Origin: Caldilineaceae bacterium
GTDB lineage: Bacteria; Chloroflexota; Anaerolineae; Caldilineales; Caldilineaceae
NCBI GenBank assembly: GCA_022842065.1
Contig: JALHQH010000012.1
Location: 228,612-292,611 of the forward strand
DNA: 64,000 bases
Reading direction: 5' to 3'
Every line of letters begins with the position of its first letter. Position 1 is the first letter of the stretch. The position numbers and the translations under genes are program-made. The notes under the pieces are model-generated. The model ran no database searches. It was not told the DNA's origin and saw nothing but the letters and a program-made list of their open reading frames with translations. Of the stretch, positions 50,803-59,779 are shown piece by piece.

Positions 50803-51441
50803 ATGAGCGACCCAATCTTTACTTTACTCATCAATGCCGGTGGCCAGAGCGAACGGATGGGGCAGCCGAAGGCACTCTTGCCTGTCCCCCCACACGGCAG
50901 ACCGCTCTTGCACCATGTGATCGAACGGCTCCAGCCGCTGGTCGATGGCGCGACCCTGGTGATAGCCAACGATAGCGACCAACTCACGGCGACCGGTCTA
51001 CCGGCGGGTGTCCAGATCATCCCTGATCGCGAAGCTGGCCTTGGGCCATTGGGGGGCATGGTTAGCGGCATGGCCCACGTGGCCCAATGGGCAATTGTGG
51101 TTGCCTGTGATATGCCGCTGCTCAACCCGGCGCTCTTTGCGTGGATGCAAAAGGTGGCCGTGGAAGGGGTCGCGGGTAAACGGTGGGATGCGCTGGTGCC
51201 GCGCGTGGGTGGCCACCCCGAACCGCTCCACGCGCTCTACCACCGGCGCTGTCTAGCCACAATGAAACATAGCTTGGCCCTCGGCGCACGGCGGGCCGAT
51301 AGCTTTCTGCCCCTGGTGCGCACTCGTTTCTTGGCCGAAAGCGATCTGCGCGAATACGACCCGGAGTTGCGGTCATTTACCAATGTTAATACGCCCAAGG
51401 ATTGGGCGGCAGCCACGGCCCTGCTGGCCGCCCAGGGTTGA
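50803..51441 (+). CDS. mobA: Molybdenum cofactor guanylyltransferase MobA
   Basis: 212-residue nucleotidyltransferase that joins GMP to molybdopterin to make the bis-MGD cofactor. The GTP loop is LINAGGQSERMGQPKALLPV (family LAGGxSxRMGxDKA; the first residues deviate). DREAGLGPLGGMVSGM and ACDMPLLNPALF follow, with the C-terminal NVNTPKDWAAA. No molybdoenzyme is in the window. It implies one elsewhere. It is codirectional with the aldo/keto reductase 27 bp on. Confidence 0.9.
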   Translation: MSDPIFTLLINAGGQSERMGQPKALLPVPPHGRPLLHHVIERLQPLVDGATLVIANDSDQLTATGLPAGVQIIPDREAGLGPLGGMVSGMAHVAQWAIVVACDMPLLNPALFAWMQKVAVEGVAGKRWDALVPRVGGHPEPLHALYHRRCLATMKHSLALGARRADSFLPLVRTRFLAESDLREYDPELRSFTNVNTPKDWAAATALLAAQG

Positions 51442-51468
51442 GCACCACCAGCAAAAGAGGAGACCAGA

Positions 51469-52308
51469 ATGGAATATCGCACCTTAGGCCGCACCGGCCT
51501 TCAAGTTAGCGCGGTGAGTTTGGGGGGGGCCTACTTGATGGGCAGCGATCCGGCGACTTATGCGCAGAGCACGGCGCAGGTGGTGGATCAAGCCGCTCAA
51601 CTGGGCATCAACTATATTGACACCGCGCCGCTCTATGGCCAAAGCGAGATCTTACTGGGCGCAGCACTGGCCAACCATGCGGGGGTCTTCCAAATCGCCA
51701 CCAAAGTTGGCTATGATCCCGTCGATTTTGACTACCGTGGTGACAGTGTACTCTGGAGCCTGGAGCGCAGTTTGCAACGGCTGCGCATCGACCAACTGGC
51801 CGTGGCCCAGATCCATGAGGTTAACATGGCCGGCTGGGAGCGCATTATGGAGCCGGGCGGCACGCTGGCGGGTTTGCGCGCCGCCCAGGCACGCGGCCTT
51901 TGTCAGTTTATCGGCATCACCGGGCGCGCCATTCCCCTGTTAGCGCAACTGGCCGCCACGGGTGAATTCGACACGGTGCTGGTTTATCAAGATTATCACC
52001 CCGGCAGCCAGTTGGCCGCCGAAGTGATCTTGCCCGCAGCCGCGGCCCAACAGATGGGCGTCGTCATCGGCACTCCACTGGCCGGCGGTCTCTTTGTCGA
52101 TGGACCACGCCGGGCGGCAGCGCTGGCCCAGTTGGAAGATCTGGCGATGAAGCAGCGGGTCGAGCGGTGGCTCGACGAGGTCGCAGGGTTGCCTGGCACG
52201 ACCCCACAACACGCCTTTCGTTATCTCCTCGCCGATGCGCGGGTGAGCACGGTTTCCAGTGGCGCGGCGAATGTGGCGGAGTTGATAGAGGTGGCGGGGG
52301 CCGGTTGA
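51469..52308 (+). CDS. Aldo/keto reductase
   Basis: 279 residues. Catalytic D, Y in NYIDTAPLYGQSE (near 46-53), K in IATKVGYD (near 78), H in AQIHEVN. Shorter than the AKR at 18424, like the L-fuco-beta-pyranose or D-threo-aldose dehydrogenase type. Ribosome site GAGGAG. It ends at a palindromic terminator shared with the convergent Gfo/Idh gene. Confidence 0.9.
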   Translation: MEYRTLGRTGLQVSAVSLGGAYLMGSDPATYAQSTAQVVDQAAQLGINYIDTAPLYGQSEILLGAALANHAGVFQIATKVGYDPVDFDYRGDSVLWSLERSLQRLRIDQLAVAQIHEVNMAGWERIMEPGGTLAGLRAAQARGLCQFIGITGRAIPLLAQLAATGEFDTVLVYQDYHPGSQLAAEVILPAAAAQQMGVVIGTPLAGGLFVDGPRRAAALAQLEDLAMKQRVERWLDEVAGLPGTTPQHAFRYLLADARVSTVSSGAANVAELIEVAGAG

Positions 52309-52361
52309 TAGGAATTAGAAATTGATTGGGTAAAGCTGGACCGCCGGAGGCTAAAGCCACC

Positions 52362-52437
52362 GGCTCTTGAACAACGCCCGCTGCAGCGGGCTTGCCCGGC
52401 ATTATTACCCTGCTGCAGCGGGCGTTGTTCAAGAGCC
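52362..52437. terminator. Palindromic terminator between convergent genes
   Basis: Perfect 26-bp arms (52362-52387, 52412-52437) with a 24-nt loop, between the aldo/keto reductase and Gfo/Idh stops. The left flank holds GCCGGAGGCTAAAGCC, also found at 36293-36311 inverted. Confidence 0.75.
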
Positions 52438-52532
52438 CGGTGATTCATCGCCGGGCAGGCGTCATCTGCCGAATGATTGGCTTAACTCCCATAAACTTAT
52501 ATAAACGGGTTGACGCCTCATAGAAGTGTTTT

Positions 52533-53579
52533 TTACACCCCCACTGGCTTGCCCCCCTGCCCCGCGGACCGGAACATGGCGTCGATCAACTCGACGGAAC
52601 GGGCCCCGACTTCGCCGGGGCTGTGGTTGACGCCGTGGCCCTGGATCAGCTCGATAAAGCGGTTGGGGGGCACGTCACATTCGTAGTCACCGGCATTAAT
52701 CGGGATTGCAAGCTGCTGATTCTCCCCATCATGGCGGTGCACCTCAACCCGCTCCCGTTCGACATCGAGCAGCAAGGTGCCATCCCGCCCAAAGATGCGC
52801 AGATCAACCTGATATTTGGCCCCGTCGGGCAGGGTCGCCGCGCCGGAGACGGTGCCGACCGCGCCATTCGTAAACGTAACGGTCGCCGCGTTGTAGAGAT
52901 CAACTTGCACATTCGGCGCGGCCATGCGACAGGTCACCTCCTGGGCGCGCAAACCAGTGAGCCAAAAGAGCAACGCCGACGAGTGGGTGACTTGGCCGTG
53001 GGCATAACCACCCCCTTGCGCCGGGTTCTGCCAGGTGCTGGGATCGGGCGCCGCAATCGTCGGTGCCCACTGTGACGGTGGTACGCCTTTGCCGCCAATC
53101 AGGCTCATCGTCGGCGAAGCCATGTGGCAAAGCACATATTCGATCGGCCCAACCACGCCCTGATCCAAAAGCGCTTTGGCACCCTGGATAAATGGTTTGT
53201 AATGCCAGCCATAGGGCACCAGCAGGTGCAAGTGGCGCGCCTGTGCTTCCTGTACGAGCTGCCACGCCTGGGCGGCATGCAGGGTCATCGGCTTTTCGAC
53301 CATGACATGCAGCCCCCGCTCCAGCGCGGCCAAAGCATGTTCATAGTGCAGATGATGCGGGGAAGTCACCACCACGCCATCGAGATCCAACGCTAGCAGT
53401 TCGCGGTAATCCTCGGTTGCCACCGCAAAGTTAAATTTCTCTTTGACCGTGGCCAACAGCTCCTTGCCCAAACTACAAACCCCAACCATTTCCACATCAG
53501 CCCGCCGCGCCAACAGCGGCATATGGTTGGTCGTCGCCCACCACCCCGCGCCGATAAAACCGATTCGGATCTTTCGCAT
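52533..53579 (-). CDS. Gfo/Idh/MocA-family oxidoreductase
   Basis: 348-residue NAD(P)-dependent dehydrogenase acting on sugars, inositols or related polyols. N-terminal GFIGAGWWATTNHMPLL is the nucleotide-binding motif; VVTSPHHLHYEHALAAL and the catalytic EKPMTLHAAQA (Lys in EKP) follow. The C-terminal half carries the beta-sheet substrate domain and INAGDYECDVPPNRFIELI. It opens a long minus-strand catabolic group. A weak promoter may exist upstream (TTGCTC-18-CACAAT). Confidence 0.9.
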   Translation of the reverse strand: MRKIRIGFIGAGWWATTNHMPLLARRADVEMVGVCSLGKELLATVKEKFNFAVATEDYRELLALDLDGVVVTSPHHLHYEHALAALERGLHVMVEKPMTLHAAQAWQLVQEAQARHLHLLVPYGWHYKPFIQGAKALLDQGVVGPIEYVLCHMASPTMSLIGGKGVPPSQWAPTIAAPDPSTWQNPAQGGGYAHGQVTHSSALLFWLTGLRAQEVTCRMAAPNVQVDLYNAATVTFTNGAVGTVSGAATLPDGAKYQVDLRIFGRDGTLLLDVERERVEVHRHDGENQQLAIPINAGDYECDVPPNRFIELIQGHGVNHSPGEVGARSVELIDAMFRSAGQGGKPVGV

Positions 53580-53659
53580 CTTGTTCTCCCTTCCCCCATT
53601 AATAATTGTGGTTCAATGGGATCTTATAGAGCAACTAAATAAAAGCGGCACAACCGTAG

Positions 53660-53770
53660 GCGCCTAGAAGGCACCCGGGCTACCGAACAACGCCGGGTAC
53701 TCCCCCTCCCTTAGCCGGGTTTACCCGGCGTGGTTGGGTAGCCCTGCGGCTTTAGCCCAGGGCGATCTCG
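53660..53770. repeat. Palindromic-unit repeats upstream of the Gfo/Idh gene
   Basis: Contains GGCTTTAGCCCAGGGCGATC (53746 onwards), sharing its core with 36294-36316. Several short inverted repeats (GTAGCCCTG, CACCCGGGCTACC). No gene in this 255-bp gap. Confidence 0.7.
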
Positions 53771-53834
53771 TCACCCCCGCATTCCAGTTGAGCCATAATG
53801 GTCAATTGACAATTGTCAATCCACTGTTTACTGT

Positions 53835-54800
53835 TTACCCCCGCAACCCATACGTCAGCAACCCTTCACGCCGCCCAGTTTCCACCACCCCATATTGCAC
53901 CAGCCGCTCCAGATGCCCTTGGAGCGGGTTAACCAAATAGATACTCGCCGCCTCCGGCCATTCCCCTAGTTTGGGACCAAGTTCGGCGCAGAGTTCACGC
54001 ATGGTCGGTGGGGTTGGCGCCTTTGCCAGCGTGTCGAGTAGGGTTTGGTCCACGCGGTCCACATAGGCGCGGCTTTCGGCCAGAAACTCGGCGACGGCAG
54101 CCCCGCGGTAGATCGGGTAATGGCTGGTCAGCAACGTTTCGACCCGCAACGCCTGGAAGCGTTGGATCGTAGCAACATAGGTCTCCACATAACGATAGGT
54201 GGGTGGGAAGGCTGGTTTACCATCTTTGCGCAGCACCGCGTTCCAGAGCGCGGCGTCACAGATGATCAGCGTTTCACTGCGCGCATCATGGACGCTGAGG
54301 TGGCCGCGGCTGTGGCCGGGCGTGTGTAACACATGTACAGTCCAATCCGCCCCGAGCCGGATCGTTTCACCCCCTTGCAAGGCGATGTCAACAGGGACAT
54401 GGCGGGCGCTGTTGCGGATAAAGGTTTTGCTTTCCTCACTTTCATCAATGCCGTGGTCGGCGGCAAATTCACCGTAGCGGGCACTGATCATCAGTTCGAG
54501 ATCTTCAATCATCGCGCGGTCAAGGGCATGGCAGAGAAAGAGCGCATGGGGGGCCAGTTCGCGCAGCGACCGATTACCCGCGCTATGGTCAAAGTCCGCA
54601 TGAGAGGTGAGAACATAACGCAGTTTGGCCAAGGGTACGCCGATCTGTTCAAGATAAGGGGCAATGTAATTGCGCGGCGTGTCATCCATGCCCGTGTCGA
54701 TCAGCAGGGCGGCATCCGGCCCGTTCAGCAGATAAGTGGCGACAAAACGGTCGCCCAAGGGGGCTTCGACGTGGTGGATCCCAGGTGCGACTTCCATCAT
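53835..54800 (-). CDS. Metallo-beta-lactamase fold hydrolase
   Basis: 321 residues. The metal-binding signature is TSHADFDHSAGN (HxDxDH variant of HxHxDH; the first His/Asp pattern is present). HTPGHSRGHLSVHD and CDAALWN give the next ligands, and TSHYPIYRGAA the last His. A short helical C-terminal tail (from about 250) carries TMRELCAELGP, reminiscent of the winged-helix tails in MBLAC2/LACTB2-like hydrolases. Substrate unknown. AT-rich repeats separate it from the pentapeptide gene. Confidence 0.9.
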   Translation of the reverse strand: MMEVAPGIHHVEAPLGDRFVATYLLNGPDAALLIDTGMDDTPRNYIAPYLEQIGVPLAKLRYVLTSHADFDHSAGNRSLRELAPHALFLCHALDRAMIEDLELMISARYGEFAADHGIDESEESKTFIRNSARHVPVDIALQGGETIRLGADWTVHVLHTPGHSRGHLSVHDARSETLIICDAALWNAVLRKDGKPAFPPTYRYVETYVATIQRFQALRVETLLTSHYPIYRGAAVAEFLAESRAYVDRVDQTLLDTLAKAPTPPTMRELCAELGPKLGEWPEAASIYLVNPLQGHLERLVQYGVVETGRREGLLTYGLRG

Positions 54801-54819
54801 TGGCTCCTTTGGTGGGTTG

Positions 54820-54907
54820 GCAGATAGGTAGATAGGTACATCAGGAAATCGGTAGATAAGTCACAAACGCCAGCGTCCTCCCGATTTACCGATTTACCGA
54901 TTTACAA
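54820..54907. repeat. AT-rich TATCTAC/GATTTAC repeat
   Basis: Short direct and inverted words (GTAGATAGGTA, GATTTACCGATTTACC) related to 34740-34830. No open frame. Confidence 0.6.
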
Positions 54908-54915
54908 ATTACTGA

Positions 54916-55575
54916 TTATTCCTCGCCTTCCAGCTTGACGACCAGCCCAAGCACGCCGGCGATGTAGGCAGCTTGGAAGGGATCGACAATTGCGCCGGGC
55001 AGTTCTTTGATGCCGATGCGCAAATTTTCAATCGTTGAGCCACGCAGATCGGTGCCTTTGAGGGTTGTCGCGGAAAACTGCGCGTCGCTCAGGTTACACT
55101 TGACAAAGACGACACCCGAGAGATCGGCACCCTGGAAGTCGGCGTTACGCAGATCGCATTTTTCAAACCGGACGGCTGCACAACGGGCGAAACGAAACTT
55201 GGCAAACTGGGCGCTACAGTCGTTGAAGGTCACATTTTGCAAATAGGCTTCCGGTGCGTCGAACCCCAGCAGTTGACAGCCGGTAAAGGCAATCCGCTGT
55301 GCGGTGACCCGTGCCCACTGCGCATTGGCCAGATCACATTGGCTGAAACGGATATCCTGGAGCCGCAGACCATCAATGCGACTTTCGGCCAGGCGGAGCT
55401 GTTTGGCATGAAGCCCCTGCCAGTTGAGGTGGGTGGCCCGTTGCACAGTGAGATCGAGCCCTTCCAGCAGCACTCCGGCCAGTTCGTCGAGTTCTTGCAG
55501 CAGCGGCAAAGGAGCGGTAAACTTTTGTAATTGTTTGGGCAGTAGTGGTGCTTTGGGCAGTTTGGCGACAGTCAT
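54916..55575 (-). CDS. Pentapeptide-repeat protein
   Basis: 219 residues. A central region reads as A(D/N)LxX pentapeptides: GLHAKQLRLAESRIDGLRLQ, then DIRFSQCDLANAQWARV, CDLRNADFQGADLSGVVF and CNLSDAQFSATTLKGTDLRG. This folds as a right-handed quadrilateral beta-helix. N-terminal and C-terminal parts (GVLGLVVKLEGEE) are non-repeat caps. Some members mimic DNA and protect gyrase, but no such role can be read here. It starts 4 bp after the enolase-superfamily gene. Confidence 0.85.
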   Translation of the reverse strand: MTVAKLPKAPLLPKQLQKFTAPLPLLQELDELAGVLLEGLDLTVQRATHLNWQGLHAKQLRLAESRIDGLRLQDIRFSQCDLANAQWARVTAQRIAFTGCQLLGFDAPEAYLQNVTFNDCSAQFAKFRFARCAAVRFEKCDLRNADFQGADLSGVVFVKCNLSDAQFSATTLKGTDLRGSTIENLRIGIKELPGAIVDPFQAAYIAGVLGLVVKLEGEE

Positions 55576-55579
55576 GAGT

Positions 55580-57037
55580 TTATATTATCCCCAACGATGC
55601 AAATGACCAATCGTTACGTGCTGTAAACTGCTCGACATCCAGATCAAACCCGACCCCAAAGGGCGCGTTAGTGACAGAATCCAGTTGTAACTGTCCCGTG
55701 TGAATCGCCACCGCGACCAGATTCCTATCCTGTGCATAAAGATCGCTATGTTGGGCAAAGACTTGTGTTTGCACCGCTGTCGGCCACATGCTCAGCCCGG
55801 CAAAATAGTGGTGGCCATTGCGCTCGGCATGGTCGACGCCCAGGGTGGCCAGCACGGCCAGATCTTGCAGCAGGGCGATCGGGCCGATGTTGGTCAAATC
55901 TTCGCCACTGAGCAGTAATTGCTGCGCCGGCTGTTGACGTTGCCGGTGGGCGATCAAACAGGCATTGGCGATGCCTTTGAAAATGCCCTTACAATTTTTG
56001 TGACTTGTGCCCTGGTAGCCAAGCGCGAGCGCCGTGGGCAAACTGGTCAGGCTGCCGTCCGACTCGTCGATGATCATAGGGGGATGATCGGGCCATGCGG
56101 CCAATGCCGCCCCGACCGCCTCACTCAGGGCGATGTCCCGGTGCAATGGCTGCTCAACAAAGATCAGATGATCGACAAACGTGGGGAAGGTCGCCGTCAA
56201 CTGGTCCCAGAAGGTGCGAAAGTCCACCATACTTTGATACTGTTCGTTGCCATCCAGCGTAAAAGCATAATCCCCCACTACCGTCTGCTCGATGACCTGG
56301 ATGATCTGCGCCAAACGCGTCAAGTCGGCCGTCACATTGCCCCCCACCTTGATCTTAAAATGGGTGAGTCCGTAATGGGTAATGCAGGCGGCCAAGGATT
56401 GCGGCAGACCATCATCAACCCGCTCGGCCGCGGGGATTTCAGCATCGGTCAACGCATCAACTAGCCCAATCGTGTGGCGCACCACCAAGGTAGCACTGGG
56501 TTGCTGGGGTAGAAAATCGGCAGGGGCATGGCCGCTCAATTCACGGTGGATTGCCCCTAAATCAATCCCCAAGGCGTTGGCGGCCAGCGCGCGCTGGAAA
56601 GTGAGCCCTTGGGCCCGACAAAAGGCATCGATCAGCGCCCGTTCGACTAAACTCACGCCAAAATTCCAGAGCAAGGGTGGATAGGCCGGCTGCGCCGCGC
56701 GGCTTTCCGCCCACCCTTGCTGCGCTACATAGAGTTCCTGCCAAAAGGCAAAAACCGTTTCGGCCTGATTAACCCATTCGGCATGACGACACGCAGCACG
56801 AATCACGTCAATCATCTCCTCAATATCCTGGTGCATGGTCGTCGCCGGATCTTTGGTAAACCACTTGGGGGGTAGATTGTCGGCGGCAAGACCAGTCGCC
56901 AGGACGCCGTCAACCGCGACCTGCACACGGACAAAAAGGTGAGGCACAACCGTCAGCGTGGCAATGCCATATTTGAAGGGCATGCGTGTGCGCAGGTTGT
57001 GGAGGTACAGGTCAGTCGTGAGCAGGCGAATGGTCAT
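55580..57037 (-). CDS. Mandelate racemase/muconate lactonizing enzyme (enolase superfamily) protein
   Basis: 485 residues, larger than the usual 360-430. N-terminal capping strand MPFKYGIATLT; catalytic barrel with FKIKVGG (Lys), then metal ligands D in LDGNEQY, E in FVEQPLHRD and D in IIDESDG. After them GTSHKNCKGIFK holds a Lys-rich end strand. The chemistry is proton abstraction next to a carboxylate (racemisation, cyclisation or dehydration). The substrate cannot be set. AAGGAAAA lies before the start, which is 13 bp from a 62-bp palindrome. Confidence 0.85.
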   Translation of the reverse strand: MTIRLLTTDLYLHNLRTRMPFKYGIATLTVVPHLFVRVQVAVDGVLATGLAADNLPPKWFTKDPATTMHQDIEEMIDVIRAACRHAEWVNQAETVFAFWQELYVAQQGWAESRAAQPAYPPLLWNFGVSLVERALIDAFCRAQGLTFQRALAANALGIDLGAIHRELSGHAPADFLPQQPSATLVVRHTIGLVDALTDAEIPAAERVDDGLPQSLAACITHYGLTHFKIKVGGNVTADLTRLAQIIQVIEQTVVGDYAFTLDGNEQYQSMVDFRTFWDQLTATFPTFVDHLIFVEQPLHRDIALSEAVGAALAAWPDHPPMIIDESDGSLTSLPTALALGYQGTSHKNCKGIFKGIANACLIAHRQRQQPAQQLLLSGEDLTNIGPIALLQDLAVLATLGVDHAERNGHHYFAGLSMWPTAVQTQVFAQHSDLYAQDRNLVAVAIHTGQLQLDSVTNAPFGVGFDLDVEQFTARNDWSFASLGII

Positions 57038-57049
57038 GGATTTTTCCTT

Positions 57050-57111
57050 TTACGCCGTCTCTCCTGGGAACGCCGCCATCTCTGGCGGCGTTCCCAGGAG
57101 AGACGGCGTAA
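57050..57111. repeat. Long palindrome just upstream of the enolase-superfamily start
   Basis: Perfect 29-bp arms (57050-57078, 57083-57111), 4-nt loop TCTC, ending 13 bp before the next ATG, so it would form a large hairpin in the intercistronic mRNA after the MetE-like gene. Confidence 0.85.
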
Positions 57112-57142
57112 CATGAATTATGAATAAAAGCTGCCGCTGGGG

Positions 57143-58156
57143 CTAAACGGTTGGTTTGCCCAAAAAACGATCGCGCCCTTGGACCAGCGCGGCCATTTTG
57201 CGGTCGGCGATGGTGCGGGGGAGCATCCAGAAGCCACAATCGGGATGGACCCACTTGATGCGCTCGATCCCCAGCGTCTCGACCGCCAACGCGATGCGGC
57301 GGGCGACTTCGTCCGGCGTTTCGACTTCGTTGTCTTTGATATCGATGACCCCAATCCCCAGCGCAATGTCAGTGCGCAATTCACGGAAGATCGCCAGCTC
57401 ATCATAGCCACGGCGGGCAAATTCGAGGATCAGATGGTCAACATGCAGGTTGTTCAAAAAAGGCAGCAGATCCGCCCACAGCCCCTGTTGGATACTTTGC
57501 CCGCCATAGTTGCCGAAACAGAGATGTAACCCGCGCTCACCCCGGATCGCATCGAGGACCAGGTTGATCGGCTCGTGCGCCCAACCCCCATCGACGGCGT
57601 GACCAGGCAGGTTCGCCTCATCAACCTGGATCACCGGCGCGTCGATGGCGGCCACCTGATCGCGCAGCACCTCGGCCAAGCGCATGGTCAGGGCGCGCAA
57701 ATCGCCATAGTGTTGATCGACCAGCGTTTTGGCCAACATATAGGGCGCGGTGACCGTAAACTTGAGCGGTTTAGTGCTCAATGGTTTGACCATTGCCCAC
57801 GCCGCCGGCAAGTTGAGCAGCCCTGGCCCAATCGCCCCGCGCACCACCCCCGCCGGCTGGGCCCGAAAGCGCATCCCCGCCTGGGTGCGAAACGCCTGCA
57901 ATTCAGCATAACCTAGCTGGGTCTCGATCCCGGCCATCGGCCCGACAAAATAGTCGATCATGCCATTGGTTTCGGGATGGTTGACATTAAAGCGCGACAA
58001 CTCGCCATCAGCGATCACATCAAGGCCAGCCAACTCTTGCGTCTTGAGCACAACCAACAGCGCATCGCGCAGATTGGGCGTCGACGGCAAGGCCGCCAAC
58101 CAACTTGGCACCGGGTAACTGCCGACAACGGTGGTTTTGATGATGGAAGAGGTCAT
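57143..58156 (-). CDS. Cobalamin-independent methionine synthase (MetE C-terminal domain)-like protein
   Basis: 337 residues, matching only the C-terminal zinc domain of MetE. The start TTVVGSYPVPSWLAAL is family-typical. Zn ligands are seen in LHLCFGNYGG (H, C), LILEFAR (E) and HPDCGFWM (C). The N-terminal half of true MetE is missing, so it fits the short core-MetE/archaeal type or a related methyltransferase. Placement among catabolic genes suggests methyl transfer from a substrate. Start chosen at 58156 with AAGGA 9 bases ahead. Confidence 0.88.
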   Translation of the reverse strand: MTSSIIKTTVVGSYPVPSWLAALPSTPNLRDALLVVLKTQELAGLDVIADGELSRFNVNHPETNGMIDYFVGPMAGIETQLGYAELQAFRTQAGMRFRAQPAGVVRGAIGPGLLNLPAAWAMVKPLSTKPLKFTVTAPYMLAKTLVDQHYGDLRALTMRLAEVLRDQVAAIDAPVIQVDEANLPGHAVDGGWAHEPINLVLDAIRGERGLHLCFGNYGGQSIQQGLWADLLPFLNNLHVDHLILEFARRGYDELAIFRELRTDIALGIGVIDIKDNEVETPDEVARRIALAVETLGIERIKWVHPDCGFWMLPRTIADRKMAALVQGRDRFLGKPTV

Positions 58157-58192
58157 GCAGTGGGTCCTTTTATTTGGGACGACCAAGGCACA

Positions 58193-58251
58193 CCACCCTA
58201 ACCCTCACTGCGATTAAGGTAAGGAGGGTTAGGGTGGGGTTAGTTTTTACC
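58193..58251. repeat. REP-like repeat of the CCCTAACCCTC type
   Basis: CCCTAACCCTCACTGCGATT matches the element at 14850-14876. Inverted by GGAGGGTTAGGGTGGGGTTAG. Confidence 0.75.
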
Positions 58252-58280
58252 TTCTATTTAGGACGACTGGCAACTGTCGT

Positions 58281-59345
58281 CTACAGCCGATACCAGGCGG
58301 CAGCATTCTCATACAGGATCTTGCGCTGTAAGGGGGCGGGCAATTGGGCGAGCCAGCCCTGGTCATTTTCGTCACCATGCGCATGGGGGTAGTCGCTGGC
58401 GTAGAGCAACAGGGCCTCCGAGTCCAGTTGGGTGATGATCTGGCGCATCTGTTCCGTGTTGGGCGGGGCGTCGAGTGGTGCGGTGGTCAGGCGGATGTGG
58501 TCGCGCATGTAGTCGGAGGGCAGGCGCTTGACCCAGGGCGTGTTGTGGCGTAACCCTTTCCACTCCTTGTCGATGCGCCACATCAGTGATGGTAGCCAGG
58601 TAAAGCCCCCTTCGATCAGGGTGACGCGCAGGGTAGGAAAGCGATCAAAAACCCCCTCGGCGATCAGGCTCATCACCTGCGATTGGAAGACCTGCGCCAT
58701 GCCTGCATACTCTTCCAAAAAAGTCGTCGCCCAGCCCACCGGCGTGGAGGGATGGCCCGGTGCGCCGCCATATTGAATGCCGATCACCAACTCATGTTTG
58801 GTCGCAGCCTGGTAGAGCGGGTCATAGCGCAAGTTACCATAGGGCGCATCTGCCCGCACCGGCAGCGCCACCTGGACAAAACCAGGGTGATCACCCCAGC
58901 GTTCGATCTCCGCCGCGGCCCGTTCGGGGTTTTGGCTGGGCACCACAATCGAGGCGCGCAGCCGTGGTTCTTTGTCGAGCCAATGGTCAACCTGCCACTG
59001 GTTGACCGCCGTTGCCAACGCCGCCGCCAGATCATGGTTGTGGACACTGGCTGTGCGATAGGCACAGTTGAGAATCCCGATTGCCACTGGCAAGGCCGTG
59101 TGATCGAGTACCTGTTCACGTAACAGTTCCAGATCCGAGCCGGCCGGCCCTTGCGCCGGTTTTGACCCTGGCCGCGCCGCTTGCGGCGCGTTGGGCGGAT
59201 AGTCATTCGCATCCGGCCCCCGAAAGGCCGACTCGCGACAATAATCCACCCAATAGTCAGGCAGATAAGGGTAGAGCGGCTCCAGTCCGGGGAGTTCGTT
59301 GTGGAGATCGCAGTCGATGATGGCTGGCGCGTCGGATGTGCTCAT
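58281..59345 (-). CDS. Amidohydrolase family protein (amidohydrolase 2, TIM-barrel metal hydrolase)
   Basis: 354 residues. IIDCDLHNELPG at the start corresponds to the metal-binding DxH; HPGFVQVALPVRADAPYG, then VTLIEGGFTWLPSLMWRID, and SEALLLYASDYPHAHGDEND with the final catalytic Asp. These are features of the ACMSD/gamma-resorcylate decarboxylase-type amidohydrolases, which decarboxylate or hydrolyse ring or lactone substrates. The frame is open further up; 59345 has GAGG 6 bases ahead. Confidence 0.88.
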   Translation of the reverse strand: MSTSDAPAIIDCDLHNELPGLEPLYPYLPDYWVDYCRESAFRGPDANDYPPNAPQAARPGSKPAQGPAGSDLELLREQVLDHTALPVAIGILNCAYRTASVHNHDLAAALATAVNQWQVDHWLDKEPRLRASIVVPSQNPERAAAEIERWGDHPGFVQVALPVRADAPYGNLRYDPLYQAATKHELVIGIQYGGAPGHPSTPVGWATTFLEEYAGMAQVFQSQVMSLIAEGVFDRFPTLRVTLIEGGFTWLPSLMWRIDKEWKGLRHNTPWVKRLPSDYMRDHIRLTTAPLDAPPNTEQMRQIITQLDSEALLLYASDYPHAHGDENDQGWLAQLPAPLQRKILYENAAAWYRL

Positions 59346-59560
59346 GGTCAACCTCAGATAAAATTGGGTGATTGGGGATTGGGTGATTATCACAAGTGAA
59401 TGAATGGTCGCTTTGCGACTGTTCCAAACACCTGCTGAGATGCAAAAACCCGTTGAAACGGGTTGCGCGGCTGTTCGATAAACAGATCCGCGAACCTAGC
59501 GCCAGTATACCATGAGATCAACAATTGAGCTATGCACCATCAACAGCTAAGAAAAGATGG

Positions 59561-59772
59561 ATAGAACGCGGATTTAGCGGATTCGCGGATAATTCAGAAA
59601 AATCCGTGTAAATGTAGTGGACATGCTGAGGGTGGACACCCGCCTTGAAATAAATTTCAGGCTAATAGCGCAAGTCGGCTGAAGCCGACTACAAAAATCT
59701 TCTGTCCATCCTCAGGCATTCCAGTACAAAAAATCCGCGTAAATCAGCCAAATCCGCTAAAACCGCGTTCTA
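59561..59772. repeat. Nested 212-bp imperfect palindrome
   Basis: Outer arms ATAGAACGCGGATTTAGCGG and CCGCTAAAACCGCGTTCTAT. Then CTGAGGGTGGACA against TGTCCATCCTCAG. The centre is the GCCTTGAAATAAATTTCAGG unit shared with 36018. It fills most of the 434-bp gap between the PhyH stop and amidohydrolase start. No gene. Confidence 0.8.
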
Positions 59773-59779
59773 TTTCCAG

